DNA from: Pollenia angustigena
Lineage: Eukaryota > Arthropoda > Insecta > Diptera > Polleniidae
NCBI GenBank assembly: GCA_930367215.1
Contig: OV884059.1
Location: 14,098,945-14,162,944, forward strand
DNA length: 64,000 bases
Direction of reading: 5' to 3'
Shown one piece after another: positions 10,506 through 22,009 of the stretch (the first letter of the stretch is position 1; every line of letters starts with the position of its first letter). The position numbers were made by a program, and so were the translations under genes. The notes under the pieces were generated by a model. The model was not told where the DNA came from. It did not search any database and saw nothing but the letters and a program-made list of their open reading frames with translations.

Positions 10506-10795
10506 CTTTTTATAGCTTTCGCATATGCTATGCCCTCAAGGCTTTGGGCATAAGCTTTTACACCCATTGCAGATTCGACTATGACATTTAATGCAGTCGA
10601 ACATATAAAAGGTTGTACATCAATAGCATTTAAAGCATCTCCTTTTTGGTGTAGATCTTCGACCATGGCCTGAGCCTGTTGATCGAATAATTCCACATAT
10701 TGCTGAAGTATTTTAAAATAAAATATAGGTGTAATGATTTTACGACACTTGTGCCATTTTGCGCCCGAACTCATAAGTAAGCCAAAGGTATGACT
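10506..10795 (-). CDS. CYP4-type cytochrome P450 internal exon (orphan)
   Basis: The minus strand gives GLLMSSGAKWHKCRKIITP, IFYFKILQQYVELFDQQAQ and STALNVIVESAMGVKAYAQS, ending AKAIKR at an AAAAAG/GTAAGTG donor (10506/10505). This is the C-helix region of insect CYP4 enzymes: the usual motif is GLLxSxGxKWxxxRKxxTPxFHFxIL, then an ETAMGV-like block with SAMGV here. CYP4 enzymes are microsomal monooxygenases of fatty acids and other lipophilic substrates. About 90 codons of a protein of roughly 500 are present. The heme-binding and I-helix exons were not found. The upstream edge is uncertain; the frame stays open to about 10840 and a TTCCAG acceptor is possible at about 10830. A functional exon of a gene in a Vsx intron and a displaced gene fragment are both possible. 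Retained intron sequence argues against a processed copy. The mariner remnant lies just downstream of its donor. Confidence 0.8.
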
Positions 10796-10969
10796 TTTAA
10801 GCTTAAAATGGCTGGCTAGACTGGAAGTTCAGTTACCGCTTTTAATTGTTTTAGTTAAACGTTTTAATAACTTGAAAACAGTAATTGATATTGCTCTTGT
10901 AATTACTTTATAATATTGAAGTGATTAACATTTTTAGTAAGAGTTAAACAATTAAAAAAAAAAAACAAA

Positions 10970-11252
10970 AAAATGTAAATATGGATTTATCTATGTTTAT
11001 AAACTTCATGAAAATGGGGTTGAAAGTTTGTGAGAGGCAGAAATTGCCCCCTGCCTCCCCTTGTGGTCCTATTTTTTAAAAACTGTATAGCTAATGTGTC
11101 GCTATAGATATGGATCTATCTATGTTTTAAATTTCATTAAAATCGGTTTGATAGTTTCTGAGAGGAAGAAATTTCCCCCTATCTTCCCTCGTGGTCCTAC
11201 GATTAGGGCCCATTTTAAATAGGCTTGGTCCTTGTGTCAATAAGAACCTATA
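10970..11252 (+). repeat. Partial copy of the 37.6-40.9 kb repeat
   Basis: Contains two of the ~120 bp subrepeats seen at 37690-38050: ATATGGATTTATCTATGTTT, then CCCCTTGTGGTCCTA, then GAGAGGAAGAAATTTCCCCC and TCCCTCGTGGTCCTACGAT. It stops at AATAAGAACCTATAC. It is more diverged than the two copies at 37.6-40.9 kb are from each other. Confidence 0.75.
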
Positions 11253-11781
11253 CATAATTAAACCATACCAATATTATCATAATAAAATTAAATGACAATA
11301 ATTTCATAAATAATTTGTGTTTTATTCAAAATCAACATCGGCCCTTAAAATTTAATTTTTAACCACCCTTTATTACTGTCATTGTTTGGTTTTTTCTTTT
11401 TCAACCAAATTAAGACATACAAACTAGAAATAAACATTATTTCAACAACATTTTTGGTAAACAAATTCAGTGTTAAAATGTTTTTACTAAAACTGACTTT
11501 TAAATGCATATTTTTAGACAGTTTTACAAAAATAACATTAGTTGGCATACTTATAGGCGAAACAAATCCTAAAAAATAAAGTTTCTTTTAGGAAATAAGG
11601 AAAACAAAAAAAAAAAAAAACATTTAAGAAAACTGACAGGCTGTTTTGATAGTTTTTAAGAACATTTAAAAATATTTAGGTTAACATTAGGAAAAAGTTT
11701 TTATTTTTTTGTTGTAAAATAATTTAAACTTTATTTTAATATTTTTCTTATAACAAATATGTACACGTTGTCTTGTCATCT

Positions 11782-11814
<33 letters not shown>

Positions 11815-13660
11815 AAAGTACTGCATATAAGTGACCATAATTAGATTATCTTCCACTACATTAAATACATTTTTCTTTATGAAACATTAAATAATGATCA
11901 TCTCAGAAATATGATGGGTTAGTTGACATTACAACCAACTGTTACAAATGACAAACATTGTCATAAAATTCAATTCGTTTAGTTTTTATGACAACTTTAT
12001 AGTCCGTCGTCACTGGCATCATGTATGACTAAATGACGAAAAAGAAAATCTACCCACATTTATAAAAAAAAACTTTTTTTTAAAAAAGATAAAAACTAAA
12101 TGGGGCGGTTTTAAACGAATAAAAGTTGCACTTAAAGTCTTCTTTAAAAGTCAAATAATTTTAATTGAAAAAGTGTAAGAAAGTTTTTAACATTTTAAAT
12201 CAAATCTCGCCTCTAAAAATGTTTCCAACACATCTAATCCCTACGCAGTATTTTGTGAAATATTGACTTACAAGATTTATTTTCCTACAAATTAAATTGT
12301 AGGGTGCTTAAGTGACAATGTTTGCCCATAAACCACCCTTAATCCTCTCACAATCGAAATTATCTATTAAAAAAAAAATCATAACAAAAAAGTCAACATC
12401 CTTTTTTACACCATCAAATATCATTTCGTTCTGCTGTTTGCCAATAACAGCAAAAAAAAAAAAAAAAAAAAGGATGCGTATTCCTTTTATAAGAAAAAGA
12501 AAAGAGAAAAAAACCTTAAAGACTTAATTATGTGAATAAACTTATAATTCAGTTAAAGACTAGAAAATTTTCTAACAACTGCCCAACAAAAAAAATGTCA
12601 AGATTTTTTTTATTGCCAAGCAAAAAATCCTTAGAAATCTTTATTTCAAAATAAAAAAATTTCTTTGTGCGGGTGTTAAGAGACAAGATTTTTTTTCGTT
12701 GACTTTCGGAGTCTAGAAAATTTGCATAATTTGCTAAAGGACATTTGTCATCGCTTGCTTTTTGCTTTCTTTTTTTTAAAATAAATTTTTGATTTGCTTG
12801 GGTGCCAGTCAAAGCGAATTCGTATAAAAAGGATAATAAATTTGCATTTAACATGAAGTGGTAGTATTTGGCTTTGTTGTTTATGTGTTTAAAATAGATT
12901 TCAATGGATTTTTTTTTTTATTTTACTCTGGTATTCTTTTAACCGATTTATGAGTTTTGCTTTTAAATGTGATTTCGAATTTTTTTTTTTTTCTGAGAAT
13001 TGAAGATTTATGTGCCAGAAATAACAAATTCGTTACTTAATATTTAAGAAAATAGAGTTGTGCTTAAGGAAAACTTTTTAAAAAAAATTGTAAAAGAAAA
13101 CTACAATTCTGTTTAAGTTACAAAACAAAAGCTCCAAAAAACTTAATTATTATAAACAGAAGTATATAATGAAAAACCAACTTCAATTAACGTATTTGTT
13201 AGAAATTTGTACTATTAATTAAATTCCGTACTGATTTTCCGCCAGCAAACAAATTGATCATATCAATTAACACATTTGTAAGTTTGAGCTTTTCTTGCTG
13301 TTCAGCTTCAATCAATAGGTTAAGTTGAAATTTGACCACCAGCAAAAGAGGCTAAATAAACCGCAAACACAAATTAAAATATTTTTTTCAATCAACACAG
13401 TTAATTGAAACAATTAAAAAATCGTTTGAAAATTTTAAATATTTTAAAGTTTGTGTGTATGTTTTCATATTTGCAAATATACACACAAACATTACAATTT
13501 TTATTTTCAATTAAGGGAAAATTATTGGAACAATTAAAAAAATTGTTTGAAACAGCATTATTGAATTAATTGAAAAAATTTTGGTGAAAATTTTTTCTGT
13601 GTAAGAATGTTTCAAATTAAAAAAAAAAAATTACACAAAACCTTGCTGACATATAGAAAA
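11253..13660. other. AT-rich non-coding stretch
   Basis: No supported gene. It holds a 30-base T run at 11784-11813 and A or T runs near 11610 and 12450. The right part (13375-13605) has AATTAAAAAATCGTTTGAAA-type repeats ending in TTTTTTCTGTG followed by TA at 13605, which looks like the right end of a TA MITE of the CACAGAAAAAA class, but I could not find its left end. Confidence 0.35.
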
Positions 13661-14278
13661 GTTCTTAAGAACTAGAAGAATTTATAAAAAGCTCTTAAGA
13701 TCTTTTCTAATATATAGAAAAGCTGTAAAGAACTAAACTAATCTAATATATAGAAAACTTTTTAAAAACTAAGCTAATCTTAAAAAAAAAGTTCCTAAGA
13801 ACTTTACGAATATTCTTAAAGTTCCTCCTAGCTTTACTAATCTATAAAAAAGTTACAAGAACTTTACTAATCTATAAAAAAGTTACAAGAACTTTACTAA
13901 TCTATAGAGAAATTTTAAAAACTTCACGAATTTATAGAAAAGTTTTTAAGAACTTCACGAATTTATAGAAAAGTTCTTAAGAACTTCACGAATTTATAGA
14001 AAAGTTCTTAAGAACTTCACTAATTTATAGAAAAGTTCTTAAGAACTTCACTAATTTATAGAAAAGTTCTTAATAATTTAACTAATTTAAAGAAAAGCCA
14101 TCTACAAAAACTAATATCTATAAAATAATACTAAAATTAAAGAAAAGCTTTTAAGATCTTTACTAATATATGAACTTAACTTATCTTTATAAAAGTTTTT
14201 AAGAAATAAATATAACAATTCTTAAGTATTTTTGCTATTCTATAAAAAAATTTTTAAGAGATTTACTAGTCGATGGCT

Positions 14279-15118
14279 GCGAGTGTAAGACGGCAAATCC
14301 ATCTGAGGAGATCGAGTGGTTGCGATCGAAACATGTCATGGTAACCTGCCGGCCGGGGTTCGAGCCCCAGCCACGTCAAGAATGAAAAATTATCAATAAC
14401 AATTTTAACTAATTTTCGTGTTGTAAAATTCCTTTCTTCATAAAAATAATTTAATGAAAATTAAATTTGATGAACTTAAGCCTGATTATAAAAATACTTA
14501 AAATTTGGATTAAAAACCATAAATAGTTCAACAAAATAACCACAATACTGATTATTGTTAAAGCTAAGGCACGAGCTCTATGTGTTCATTCAAGTTGTGC
14601 TAAAAAAAGGTCAACAAAAAAGAACGACAAAAATGAAAAAACAAACAAAAAATGTACTTTCGACTTCAAGAAGAATTCTTGACAAAAGTACGAGAAAGCA
14701 GAAGTAAGGAAAAAACACGTAAAGTCAATTAAAAATGGATAATTATTCAGAAAAGCAAATTTCGATCTACCAAAGGTTAAAATACAATTTGGTTTAGGGA
14801 TTGATGTTTGACTATTGACGTCAGCGGTCGTCGATGGCTGCGAGTGTAAGACGGCAAATCCATCTGAGGAGATCGAGTGGTTGCGATCGAAACATGTCAT
14901 GGTAACCTGCCGGCCGGGGTTCGAGCCCCAGCCACGTCAAGAATGAAAAATTATCAATAACAATTTTAACTAATTTTCGTGTTGTAAAATTCCTTTCTTC
15001 ATAAAAATAATTTAATGAAAATTAAATTTGATGAACTTAAGCCTGATTATAAAAATACTTAAAATTTGGATTAAAAACCATAAATAGTTCAACAAAATAA
15101 CCACAATACTGATTATTT
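14279..15118 (+). mobile_element. tRNA-derived SINE, partial unit followed by a full unit
   Basis: Two head-to-tail units. The first starts GTCGATGGCTGCGAGTG (14279) and runs to CACAATACTGATTATT (14570). The second continues with GTTAAAGCTAAGGCACGAG and runs through its own GTCGTCGATGGCTGCGAG (about 14828) to CACAATACTGATTATT (15117). A tRNA-like block lies within each: GAGATCGAGTGGTTGCGATC resembles a Ser/Leu-type A box region, and GGTTCGAGCCC (14357-14367 and 14918-14928) is a good B box. Both are RNA polymerase III promoter elements. The full unit is about 550-590 bp, long for a SINE, and its pol III-like region is internal, about 260 bp from the start. Related copies are at 17141, 43151 and 50980. 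Confidence 0.75.
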
Positions 15119-16248
15119 TTTTAATAAGTTTTCAAGAACTTAACTGATCTATAGAAAAGTTGTTAAGATTTGTTCTTATCTATAAAAGGGTTTTTAAAAA
15201 ATTTACTAAGTTAAGAATTTTGCTAAGTTTTTAAGAATTTTACTAATTTATAGAAAAGTTCTTAAAAACTTTACTGACCAATGGAAAAGTTTTGTAGAAC
15301 TGTTTTTTTCTATAGAAAAGTTGTTAGGAAATTAACTAATTTAAAAAAAGTTCTTAAGAACTCTTCTATAACTTTCTTTATTTATAAAAAAAAAACTTCT
15401 TAAGGACTTTACTAAGTTATAGAAAAGTTTTTAAGAACTCTACCAATCTTAATAAAAGTTCTTAAGAACTGAAATAATCAAAAGAAGAGTTTACTAGTCC
15501 ATAGTATAAGAAAAGTTTGTACACTAAAATTTTTTAACTTAATGTATCTCATGAATAAATGCTAAAAAAAAAAAAAAAAAAAAATTTGTTCTGTTGTTCT
15601 CTATAGATGAGTTTTTAAGAACTTTACTAATATATTAAAAAGTTCTTAAGAGCTTTACTAATATATAGAAAAGTTTTTTAAGGCTTTTCTATAACTTACC
15701 TTATTTATAAAAAAACTTCTTAACAATTTAACAAAGTTATAGATAAGTTTTTAAGAGCTTTATCAATCTTAAGAAAAGTTCTTAAGAACTTAAATAATCA
15801 AAAGAAAATATTACTATAGAAGAGTTTTTAAGAACTTTACTAATTTATCAAAAAGTACTTAAGGGCTTTACTTATACGTATATAGAAAAGTTCTTAAGAG
15901 CTTTACTTATCTATAAAAAGATTCTGAAGAACTGTTTTAATCTATTGATAAATTTTTATTAACTTTACTAATTTATAAAAAAAAGTTCTTAAGAGCTTTA
16001 CTTTATTATAGAAAAGTTCTTAAGAACTCTACTAATTAATAAAAAAAAAAAATTTTTAAGAACTTTACTAAGTTATAGAGAACTTAAGAACTTAACTAAT
16101 CTATAGAAAAGAAAAATTCTTAAGAGCTTTATTAAATTTTAAAAAAGTTCCAAAGAGCTTTACTATAAAATGTTTTGGAGCAATATTTTCTAATAAAAAG
16201 AAAAATTCTCATTAAGAAGAACTTCACTAATCTATAGATTAGTTTTTA

Positions 16249-16487
16249 CACGGAAAGAACTTTATTTTCTAAATTCATCAATTTCGTTTCTAAACACAAG
16301 AAAATCCAAAAATAATTTCTTGATTTTAACTTAGTTTGCTGGTATTTAGTAAAATTTTCTTAAATAAAGACACATTTTGCTTAAACCAACCCACACATGT
16401 AATAAGAATAAGTTATTTTTGGTTTGGACGAAAATCATGGAAAATTTTCTTGATTCAAGCCATATTTAGTTAATAATTCTTTCAGTG
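16249..16487. mobile_element. TA-flanked MITE, 239 bp, inside the satellite
   Basis: CACGGAAAGAA at the left and TTCTTTCAGTG at the right form imperfect 11-bp inverted repeats. TA lies outside both (16247-16248, 16488-16489). The satellite resumes on both sides. The ends resemble those of the 30878-31815 element (CACTGAAAGAA). Confidence 0.75.
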
Positions 16488-16620
16488 TAAGAACTTTACT
16501 AATTAATAGAGAAGTTCTTAAGAACCCTGCTTAACTAAAAAAAAACTTTTTAGAAATTAACTTTGATAAAAAAAATTCTTAAAAACTTAACTTCAAGAGA
16601 AAAGTTTTAAAAAACTTAAT

Positions 16621-17140
16621 TTATCTTAACAAATAGAACGAACGTGTTTTTATCTACATTCTTTGAATATAACATGCAGTATAACAATTACAAAAACTTC
16701 ACTGTGGCGTATTCCAACACTTAAACTTCATTGAACCACAAATTATCTGCAATTATAAACTCATTAAACAATTACAAACATTATTATTTTTACTTTAAGA
16801 TTGAAAATTTGCTTCGTTGCACAAAAAATACGACAAATGAAGCAAATCAACGTTTAGAGAACTTATAAATTTTGGATATGAGGCATTGTTAGGGCTCAAT
16901 ATCTCTTATAATATTTGAGATATCACAAATATTATAAAAACTTTATTTATAACGAATTTTTTGAACTACCAGTGTCGTTGTTAGTGATCTTGCGGTAGCA
17001 GTGCTTTCAAGATCCAATTTTAAAATGCTCTGCAATTTTGTTCTGGAAATGCCCAATTAGCCATTTGCTCATAGACCATTTTATTAAGTTAATATTTTGA
17101 TTAAACTGGGTGTATATAAAAAAAGAAATTTTGATATTTT
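16621..17140. other. AT-rich stretch, nothing recognised
   Basis: No coding, RNA or clear repeat structure was seen. TATAATATTTGAGATATCAC and ATATTATAAAAAC near 16910-16940 give weak self-complementarity only. Confidence 0.3.
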
Positions 17141-17345
17141 AATCAGGCTAAGGTTCATTGAATTTAATTTTCATTAAATTATTTTTATGAAGAAAGGAAT
17201 TTTACAACATAAAATTAATTAAAGTTTATTGATAATTTTGCTGGGAATCGAACCCAGGTTTCACGGACAGGTTGCCCTGACATTCAATTCAATTGTAACC
17301 AAACAATCTCCTCAGAGGGGGCATTTTTTTTAAACCATCCGATTT
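17141..17345 (-). mobile_element. Diverged SINE fragment, cut by the duplication breakpoint
   Basis: The minus strand carries GGTTCGATTCC (17244-17254), a good B box, followed by TTTTATGTTGTAAAATTCC and TTCTTCATAAAAATAATTTA, as in the SINE copies at 14.3, 43.2 and 51 kb. The portion from 17281 to 17345 is repeated at 27946-28010. The left boundary of the 10-kb tandem duplication therefore falls inside this SINE. Confidence 0.7.
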
Positions 17346-17569
17346 GGCGTTGAATGCCTCACATATGTATACCTAGAATATTCACACAGAAGCAAAAATT
17401 GAGGGAAACATATATTTAAAAATTTGAAAGTTACAAGTAGTAACTCGACTGTGTTATTTATTTTCAAAAACGTCTTTCTATTTGATTTTATCCAATAGTG
17501 TTAACAGTGGTTACCAGTGTGACCATATTAGCTTTTTTCGAGCTAAATTTAGCTTTATTTTTTCCTGTT

Positions 17570-17905
17570 ATGTTTTTAGAAAACTCTTAACGGGCTTATT
17601 AAGGTCTTGTGAATATGAAAATAAAAAGATTATAACATAATTTTTTCTTCCGACGTTTCGTTGGAGATTCCCAACATCTTCAGGGAGATATTTTTATTGA
17701 TCTATAATCTTTTCGTCAATTGTTTTACGTTATTTAACAAATTCAGTTTTATACACACAACATAAAACATACCTTTTTTATTAACAACACAAATGAAAAC
17801 AAACTATTACTATTAAAAAATTTAATGTAAAATTATAAAATTTTGTCAAACTATATCACAGATGGTAAATTATTAAACTAAAATATTGCAATTGTATATA
17901 TTGCA
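17570..17905 (-). mobile_element. Segment present only in unit 1; possible Penelope-like fragment
   Basis: Unit 2 reads TTTTTCCTTTTTAGCTTGAG where unit 1 has about 335 bp between TTTTTCCT and TGAGATATTTC. The minus strand of this segment contains the hammerhead-like motif annotated separately. A motif of this kind next to an AT-rich low-complexity region is known from the terminal repeats of Penelope-like elements. No reverse transcriptase is present, and no target duplication is obvious. An ancestral segment deleted from unit 2 is an alternative. Confidence 0.4.
17652..17690 (-). ncRNA. Hammerhead-ribozyme-like motif
   Basis: On the minus strand: CTCC, then CTGAAGA (17683-17677), T, stem GTTGG (17675-17671), loop GAATCT, stem CCAAC (17664-17660), then GAAACGTC (17659-17652) and GG. 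CTGANGA, a hairpin and GAAA in this order are the hammerhead core, and GTC fits the cleavage triplet. The helix I closing pairs are only CC/GG. The palindromic ACGT in place of helix III is a known feature of minimal hammerheads that work as dimers in retroelements. The unpaired T before stem II is a departure from the strict consensus. Activity is an inference. Confidence 0.4.
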
Positions 17906-18132
17906 TTGAGATATTTCATTTAGCTTAAAGCTTTTTTCAGCTTTTTTCAACGATGCATTAAGCTTTTCCTAGCCTTTTTTTAACTTCAATTTCGTGTTAA
18001 TTTATATTTTAAAATAAATATAACAGTTTATCCGAATAAAGTTATGTATGATTTAGTTAAAAGCGTAATAGTCTGGCAGAACAGAAGAAATCGCTGTTGC
18101 AGATTTGATTTACATACATAACAGTGCTGCTA

Positions 18133-19242
18133 CACTCACAATATTATTACAGTAACGGACTGTAGTTTATTTAAGAAATATTCCGTTCAGTCATTTTTAA
18201 ATAAATAAACATTTAAAATTCCAAGCAAATTTATTTTTAACTGATTCTAACAGTTATTCAAAAAACTAAGTGCATATTAATACGGATTTTCAGTTGCAGT
18301 TAATATTGTCCGTTGATTAAGTTAAATTCTTCTTTTTGTAAAATTAAATGAAAATGTAATTTAAAGTAAAAAAAAGTTCATTTAATGTTCAATGCCAAAA
18401 ATTCAACCTCGAATTCCGTAAAAGCAAATTAATTTTTAGTTATTTTATAAAATTTTACTTTAAAAAAATTAACCCCATAGTCAGTAAAAACAATAAAATT
18501 TGCAGTTATTTTATAAAATTTTACTGTCAAAAAATCAACCCCGTATGCAGTAAAAACAATAAAATTTGCAGTTATTTTATATAATTTAACTACCAAAAAA
18601 AAATTTTTACTTATCTATAAAAAAAGAATTGCTTGTTTTGTGTAAGCAATTCCCATTTTCTATTTGTTAAAATAATTTAGTTAAATAGGTACATCAAATT
18701 TTAAAAGTAAAATAATTGCGAAGCCATATCGGTCATGCTGCTGGTGTCTTATAATTGAGAGTTCTTCTGTAAACAACGTGGTCAGTACAACAAAAGTAAA
18801 ACAAACGTGTGTAACGGGGTAAGTAAAATAATAATATTCTCTCTCATTAGAAAAACAAGCGGACAGGTATGTGTCTGTCTGTCTGGTGTTTTTTAGAAAT
18901 TCGGCTTTTTCGTGGAGCAAACGAAAATTACTGAATTTTATAAAATAACTGCAAATTTTATTGTTTTTACTGTTTTTTTTTTGACAGTAAAATTTTATAA
19001 AATAACTGCAAATTTTATTGTTTTACTGTTTTTTTACTGTTTTTTTTTTGACAGTAAAATTTTATAAAATAAATGCAAATTTTATTGTTTTTACTGAATG
19101 TGGTGTTGAATTTTTGACATTAAAAATTAAATGACCTTTTTGTTAAAAATAAATGAAAAATAAGTAGACCGGTTTTTAATGGAATTTTCATTTATTTTAT
19201 ATTACAATTTCAGTTAATTTAACGTACAGAATATTGTGAGTG
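18133..19242. mobile_element. TA-flanked element, 1110 bp, with subterminal repeats and the shared core module
   Basis: CACTCACAATATT and AATATTGTGAGTG are perfect 13-bp inverted ends, with TA on both sides (18131-18132, 19243-19244). Unit 2 of the duplication has the empty site GCTGCTAGGGAAAG (TA at 30333-30334). Inside each end are iterated blocks in opposite orientation: GTAAAAACAATAAAATTTGC and TTATTTTATAAAATTTTACT, three times at 18410-18600 and inverted at 18935-19095. The centre holds the shared module. No transposase is present. Confidence 0.9.
18640..18840 (+). repeat. Shared MITE core module (copy 3)
   Basis: Blocks in order: GCAATTCCCATTTTCTATTT, GTTAAAATAATTTAGTTAAA, a CAAATTTTAAAAGTAAAAT block, GCCATATCGGTCATGCTGCT, AGTTCTTCTGTAAACAA, GTAAAACAAACGTGTGTAAC, GGGGTAAGTAAAATAATAAT. 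This is the most complete copy and the reference for the others. Confidence 0.7.
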
Positions 19243-19564
19243 TAGGGAAAGAATACAAAAGTTACGCATTTTTCCAAAAAAAAAATTAAGAATTTTTGTT
19301 AAAAGTACACTTTGAAAAATTTTTTGAATAAACAGTAAATTTATGTGATTTATAAGAACAAAAAACGTACATATTTCTATTCCATATTTCAGTGATAATA
19401 GCAAGACCACAAATCAATTATTGAACAAAAGCAAAACTTAGAGTAAGTTTTATGCCTATTGCATGACAATTTAAAAATAAGGTTTAAGCATACAGCACTT
19501 TTCGTTTATAGTCACTAGAGTTTTAAGCGATTTTAGCGATATATTACAATTTATCTGTTTTTTT

Positions 19565-20442
19565 CTGCCGTAATAAGTAAATTTAATCACCTCTATTATG
19601 AAAGTCGACATCGACACAAGTCGACGGCACCTGAACATTAATGGTATTTTCTGAGTCGTTGTTGACAATAATCGATTACTTTTGAGAGTCAAGTGATATT
19701 TTCTAAGGAGCTTTTAAGTCGACGTCGAGTAGTATTGTCCCCGTTTTAGTCGACAGGAAATTTTGCGACGACTCAAATGAAAGTTAAAGAAATTTTAAGT
19801 GAAATGTTAACATATTTATTGAATACGTTTGAAATAAAAAATACAAATTTAAAAGAAGTTATGGGCACAAATTTTATTAGTAAATTTAACGCGAAAATTC
19901 GGAAACATTTGCAAAAATATCGAAAATTCGCGAACATTTTTAATATGAAAGGAATGACAAAAATTCGGTGAAAATTGCTAAATTAACGGAAATTCGCAAA
20001 AATTTGCTAACAGCGGCATGAAAGAAAAGTCTTATATTTATTAATAAACGTTAAAGCTATAAAGAATCAGAAAACTTACAGTAAAAATATCTTTTATCAA
20101 AAACATGCCAAAAATTCGCGAACAAAATTCAAAATTGGAAACAAACTCTACACTTTATTTAAAAAAGCTAAATCGGTTAAAAAAATATGTCGGAAAATAG
20201 CATAAATAGCGTTAAATAGTGAGTGAAGAACAAAAAAAAAAAAAAAAAAAAACAATTGGAGATGGGATTTTTTTGTCAAATTTTCGATAACTAATTGACG
20301 TCGACACAACATTCTTATAAAATACCAAATTAACGTCGAAGTGATGTAGTCGTCGCCTTGATGTGACAACAATTAAAAATTAATGTCGACGTCGACAACG
20401 CCTTACATAATAGGGGTGAATATAAAGGATTTACGTGATAGT
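19565..20442. mobile_element. Unit 1-specific insertion with GTCGAC-rich inverted ends
   Basis: Unit 2 lacks this segment (TTTATCTG, a T run, then CCCTTTAGCG). TCACCTCTATTATG at 19587 pairs with CATAATAGGGGTGA ending at 20419 (one mismatch). Both arms continue with CG-rich GTCGAC and ACGTCGAC blocks (for example 19604, 19620, 19712, 19749, 20297 and 20386-20397), unusual in this AT-rich DNA. The outer 20 bp on each side also pair loosely. There is no transposase and no certain target duplication. The interior repeats AAAATTCG-type words. Confidence 0.65.
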
Positions 20443-22009
20443 CCCTTTAGCGATGAAAGCATATTTGCCGCATACTTATCCCTTTACGGCGTACTTGCGC
20501 CGTAAGGGATAATTTTAATTCATATTTAAGATCTTATTTATTGAAAAAAAATATTTGTTGCAGAAATGCAACATTGCAGCAGTAGCTCTCAAAATTTAAG
20601 TTGAAATTAACAATATGAAAATTTTTAAAGCAGTTGTTTTGCTTATTGTAGCACAGACTAACCCCGCATTTTTTGGCAAGATGTTATTGACCCAAACTGG
20701 TCAGTGCCCGTATTGGTCCAACCTAACACCTTTCGGTGGAACGTGTTGAGCCGGCCCTTTCTACATCGTTATCAGAAAAATCAAGGACAATTCTAGGTCC
20801 TTCGAAGCTATATTACGCGATTTACTCATTTTGATACTAAAGAAAAGTCATTCACAATGTTGAAAAAATAGTAAAATAATACACCTCAATAGGCAATGTT
20901 GCATATATACAACAAACCGAAATCAGTATAAAACGTAAACGAAATTGGTTTTGCGAAAAAACTTAGTACCTACTTGATTTTTAAAATATTTCCTCTTACC
21001 TTTCACTCAAACAAATTTCAATAGCTAAATATTGCTATTGCTTAAAAAAATAATTTTTTGAAAATGAATTCAAAGAGTGCACAACAGATTTCTACACACG
21101 TGTCACTTGAATAAAATTAATACAAACTTGTTGCTGTTTAGAAAACTTATAGTTTTGTTGCCAAACTGCAACATCGCCTTAAATTGCTATGGTACCATAT
21201 ATAATATTTTTACACTTACTTACCCTTAAGGGTATGTTGCAGAAATACAACATGACGCCGTAAAGAGTTATTTCATCTATAAGCAGGCATCAAGAGCAAA
21301 AGTAAATCGAATTATGGGCGTTAAAGTTACATTTGCAAAACGTTATACGTTCCTTTTAATTTTCAAAGACTCAAACCATTAAAAGAACTAAGAATAAAAT
21401 CGGTTATTTTTTTTCATCATGAAAAAAATTAGTTTTTGGCTTAGGTATCAGGGAAAAATATCTGGTTTGGCCTTCTTATGAGTGTTGTTGTCGTGGTCGA
21501 AATATAGTCGTTTTTAAAAGTTGGTATTATGATTGACGCAAACGACATATGTACCGCGAACTTTTTTCTTATGTGTTTTACATTGTCGTTGTCGTGATTT
21601 CGAATTTCAAACGGCTACGACTTCTATCACGACAACGACTTCCGTCAACTATTTTTTGAAAATTTCTTGAAACTTTCTGCTAGTAAAAATTTTACTTTTA
21701 CTTTTTAGCTGGATCAAACATCATTATACAGTTTCTAAATTACATTATACAATTATCTTCTTACAAATAAAGTTAAGTTAAGCAAATCCATAGAAATTGT
21801 TAAAAATAAAGCTAAAGTTTGATAAAAAAAAATGTTGCTTTATTTTTTGGCTTTCAATTTCCTTCTTTAGCTTTTTTCAGTTCTATTTCAAACATGATTT
21901 AGCTTTAAATTTTTAAAAAATCTGGTCACACTGGTGGTTACTCGCTTCTAATTTTTATTATTTAATAAAACTTCATTAATTTTTTTAAATTTTACTGCCT
22001 CTTTTTAGA

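Larger units (their letters stand above)
13660..16620. repeat. Degenerate short-period satellite, AGTTCTTAAGAACTT units
   Basis: About 3 kb of loosely tandem units of roughly 36-40 bases: TTTATAGAAAAGTTCTTAAG followed by AACTTCACTAA or AACTTTACTAA. The best-preserved run is 13920-14080. Each unit contains the near-palindrome AGTTCTTAAGAACTT. The array is split by the SINE units at 14279-15118 and a MITE at 16249-16487. Stray units occur at 38680, 40340, 41750-41950, 52260-52350, 55300-55400 and 55640-55790, so the sequence is dispersed as well as tandem. Confidence 0.75.

Noticed and set aside
12549..12854. 101-codon Lys/Phe-rich minus-strand open frame
   Set aside because: Low-complexity AT-rich sequence with no motif; expected by chance at this composition.
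14300..14380. A functional tRNA-Ser gene
   Set aside because: A and B boxes are recognisable, but the cloverleaf is not closed and the block recurs inside a dispersed repeat.
14586..14900. 104-codon minus-strand open frame
   Set aside because: It lies wholly in SINE sequence, and the matching copies at 43 and 51 kb do not keep the frame.
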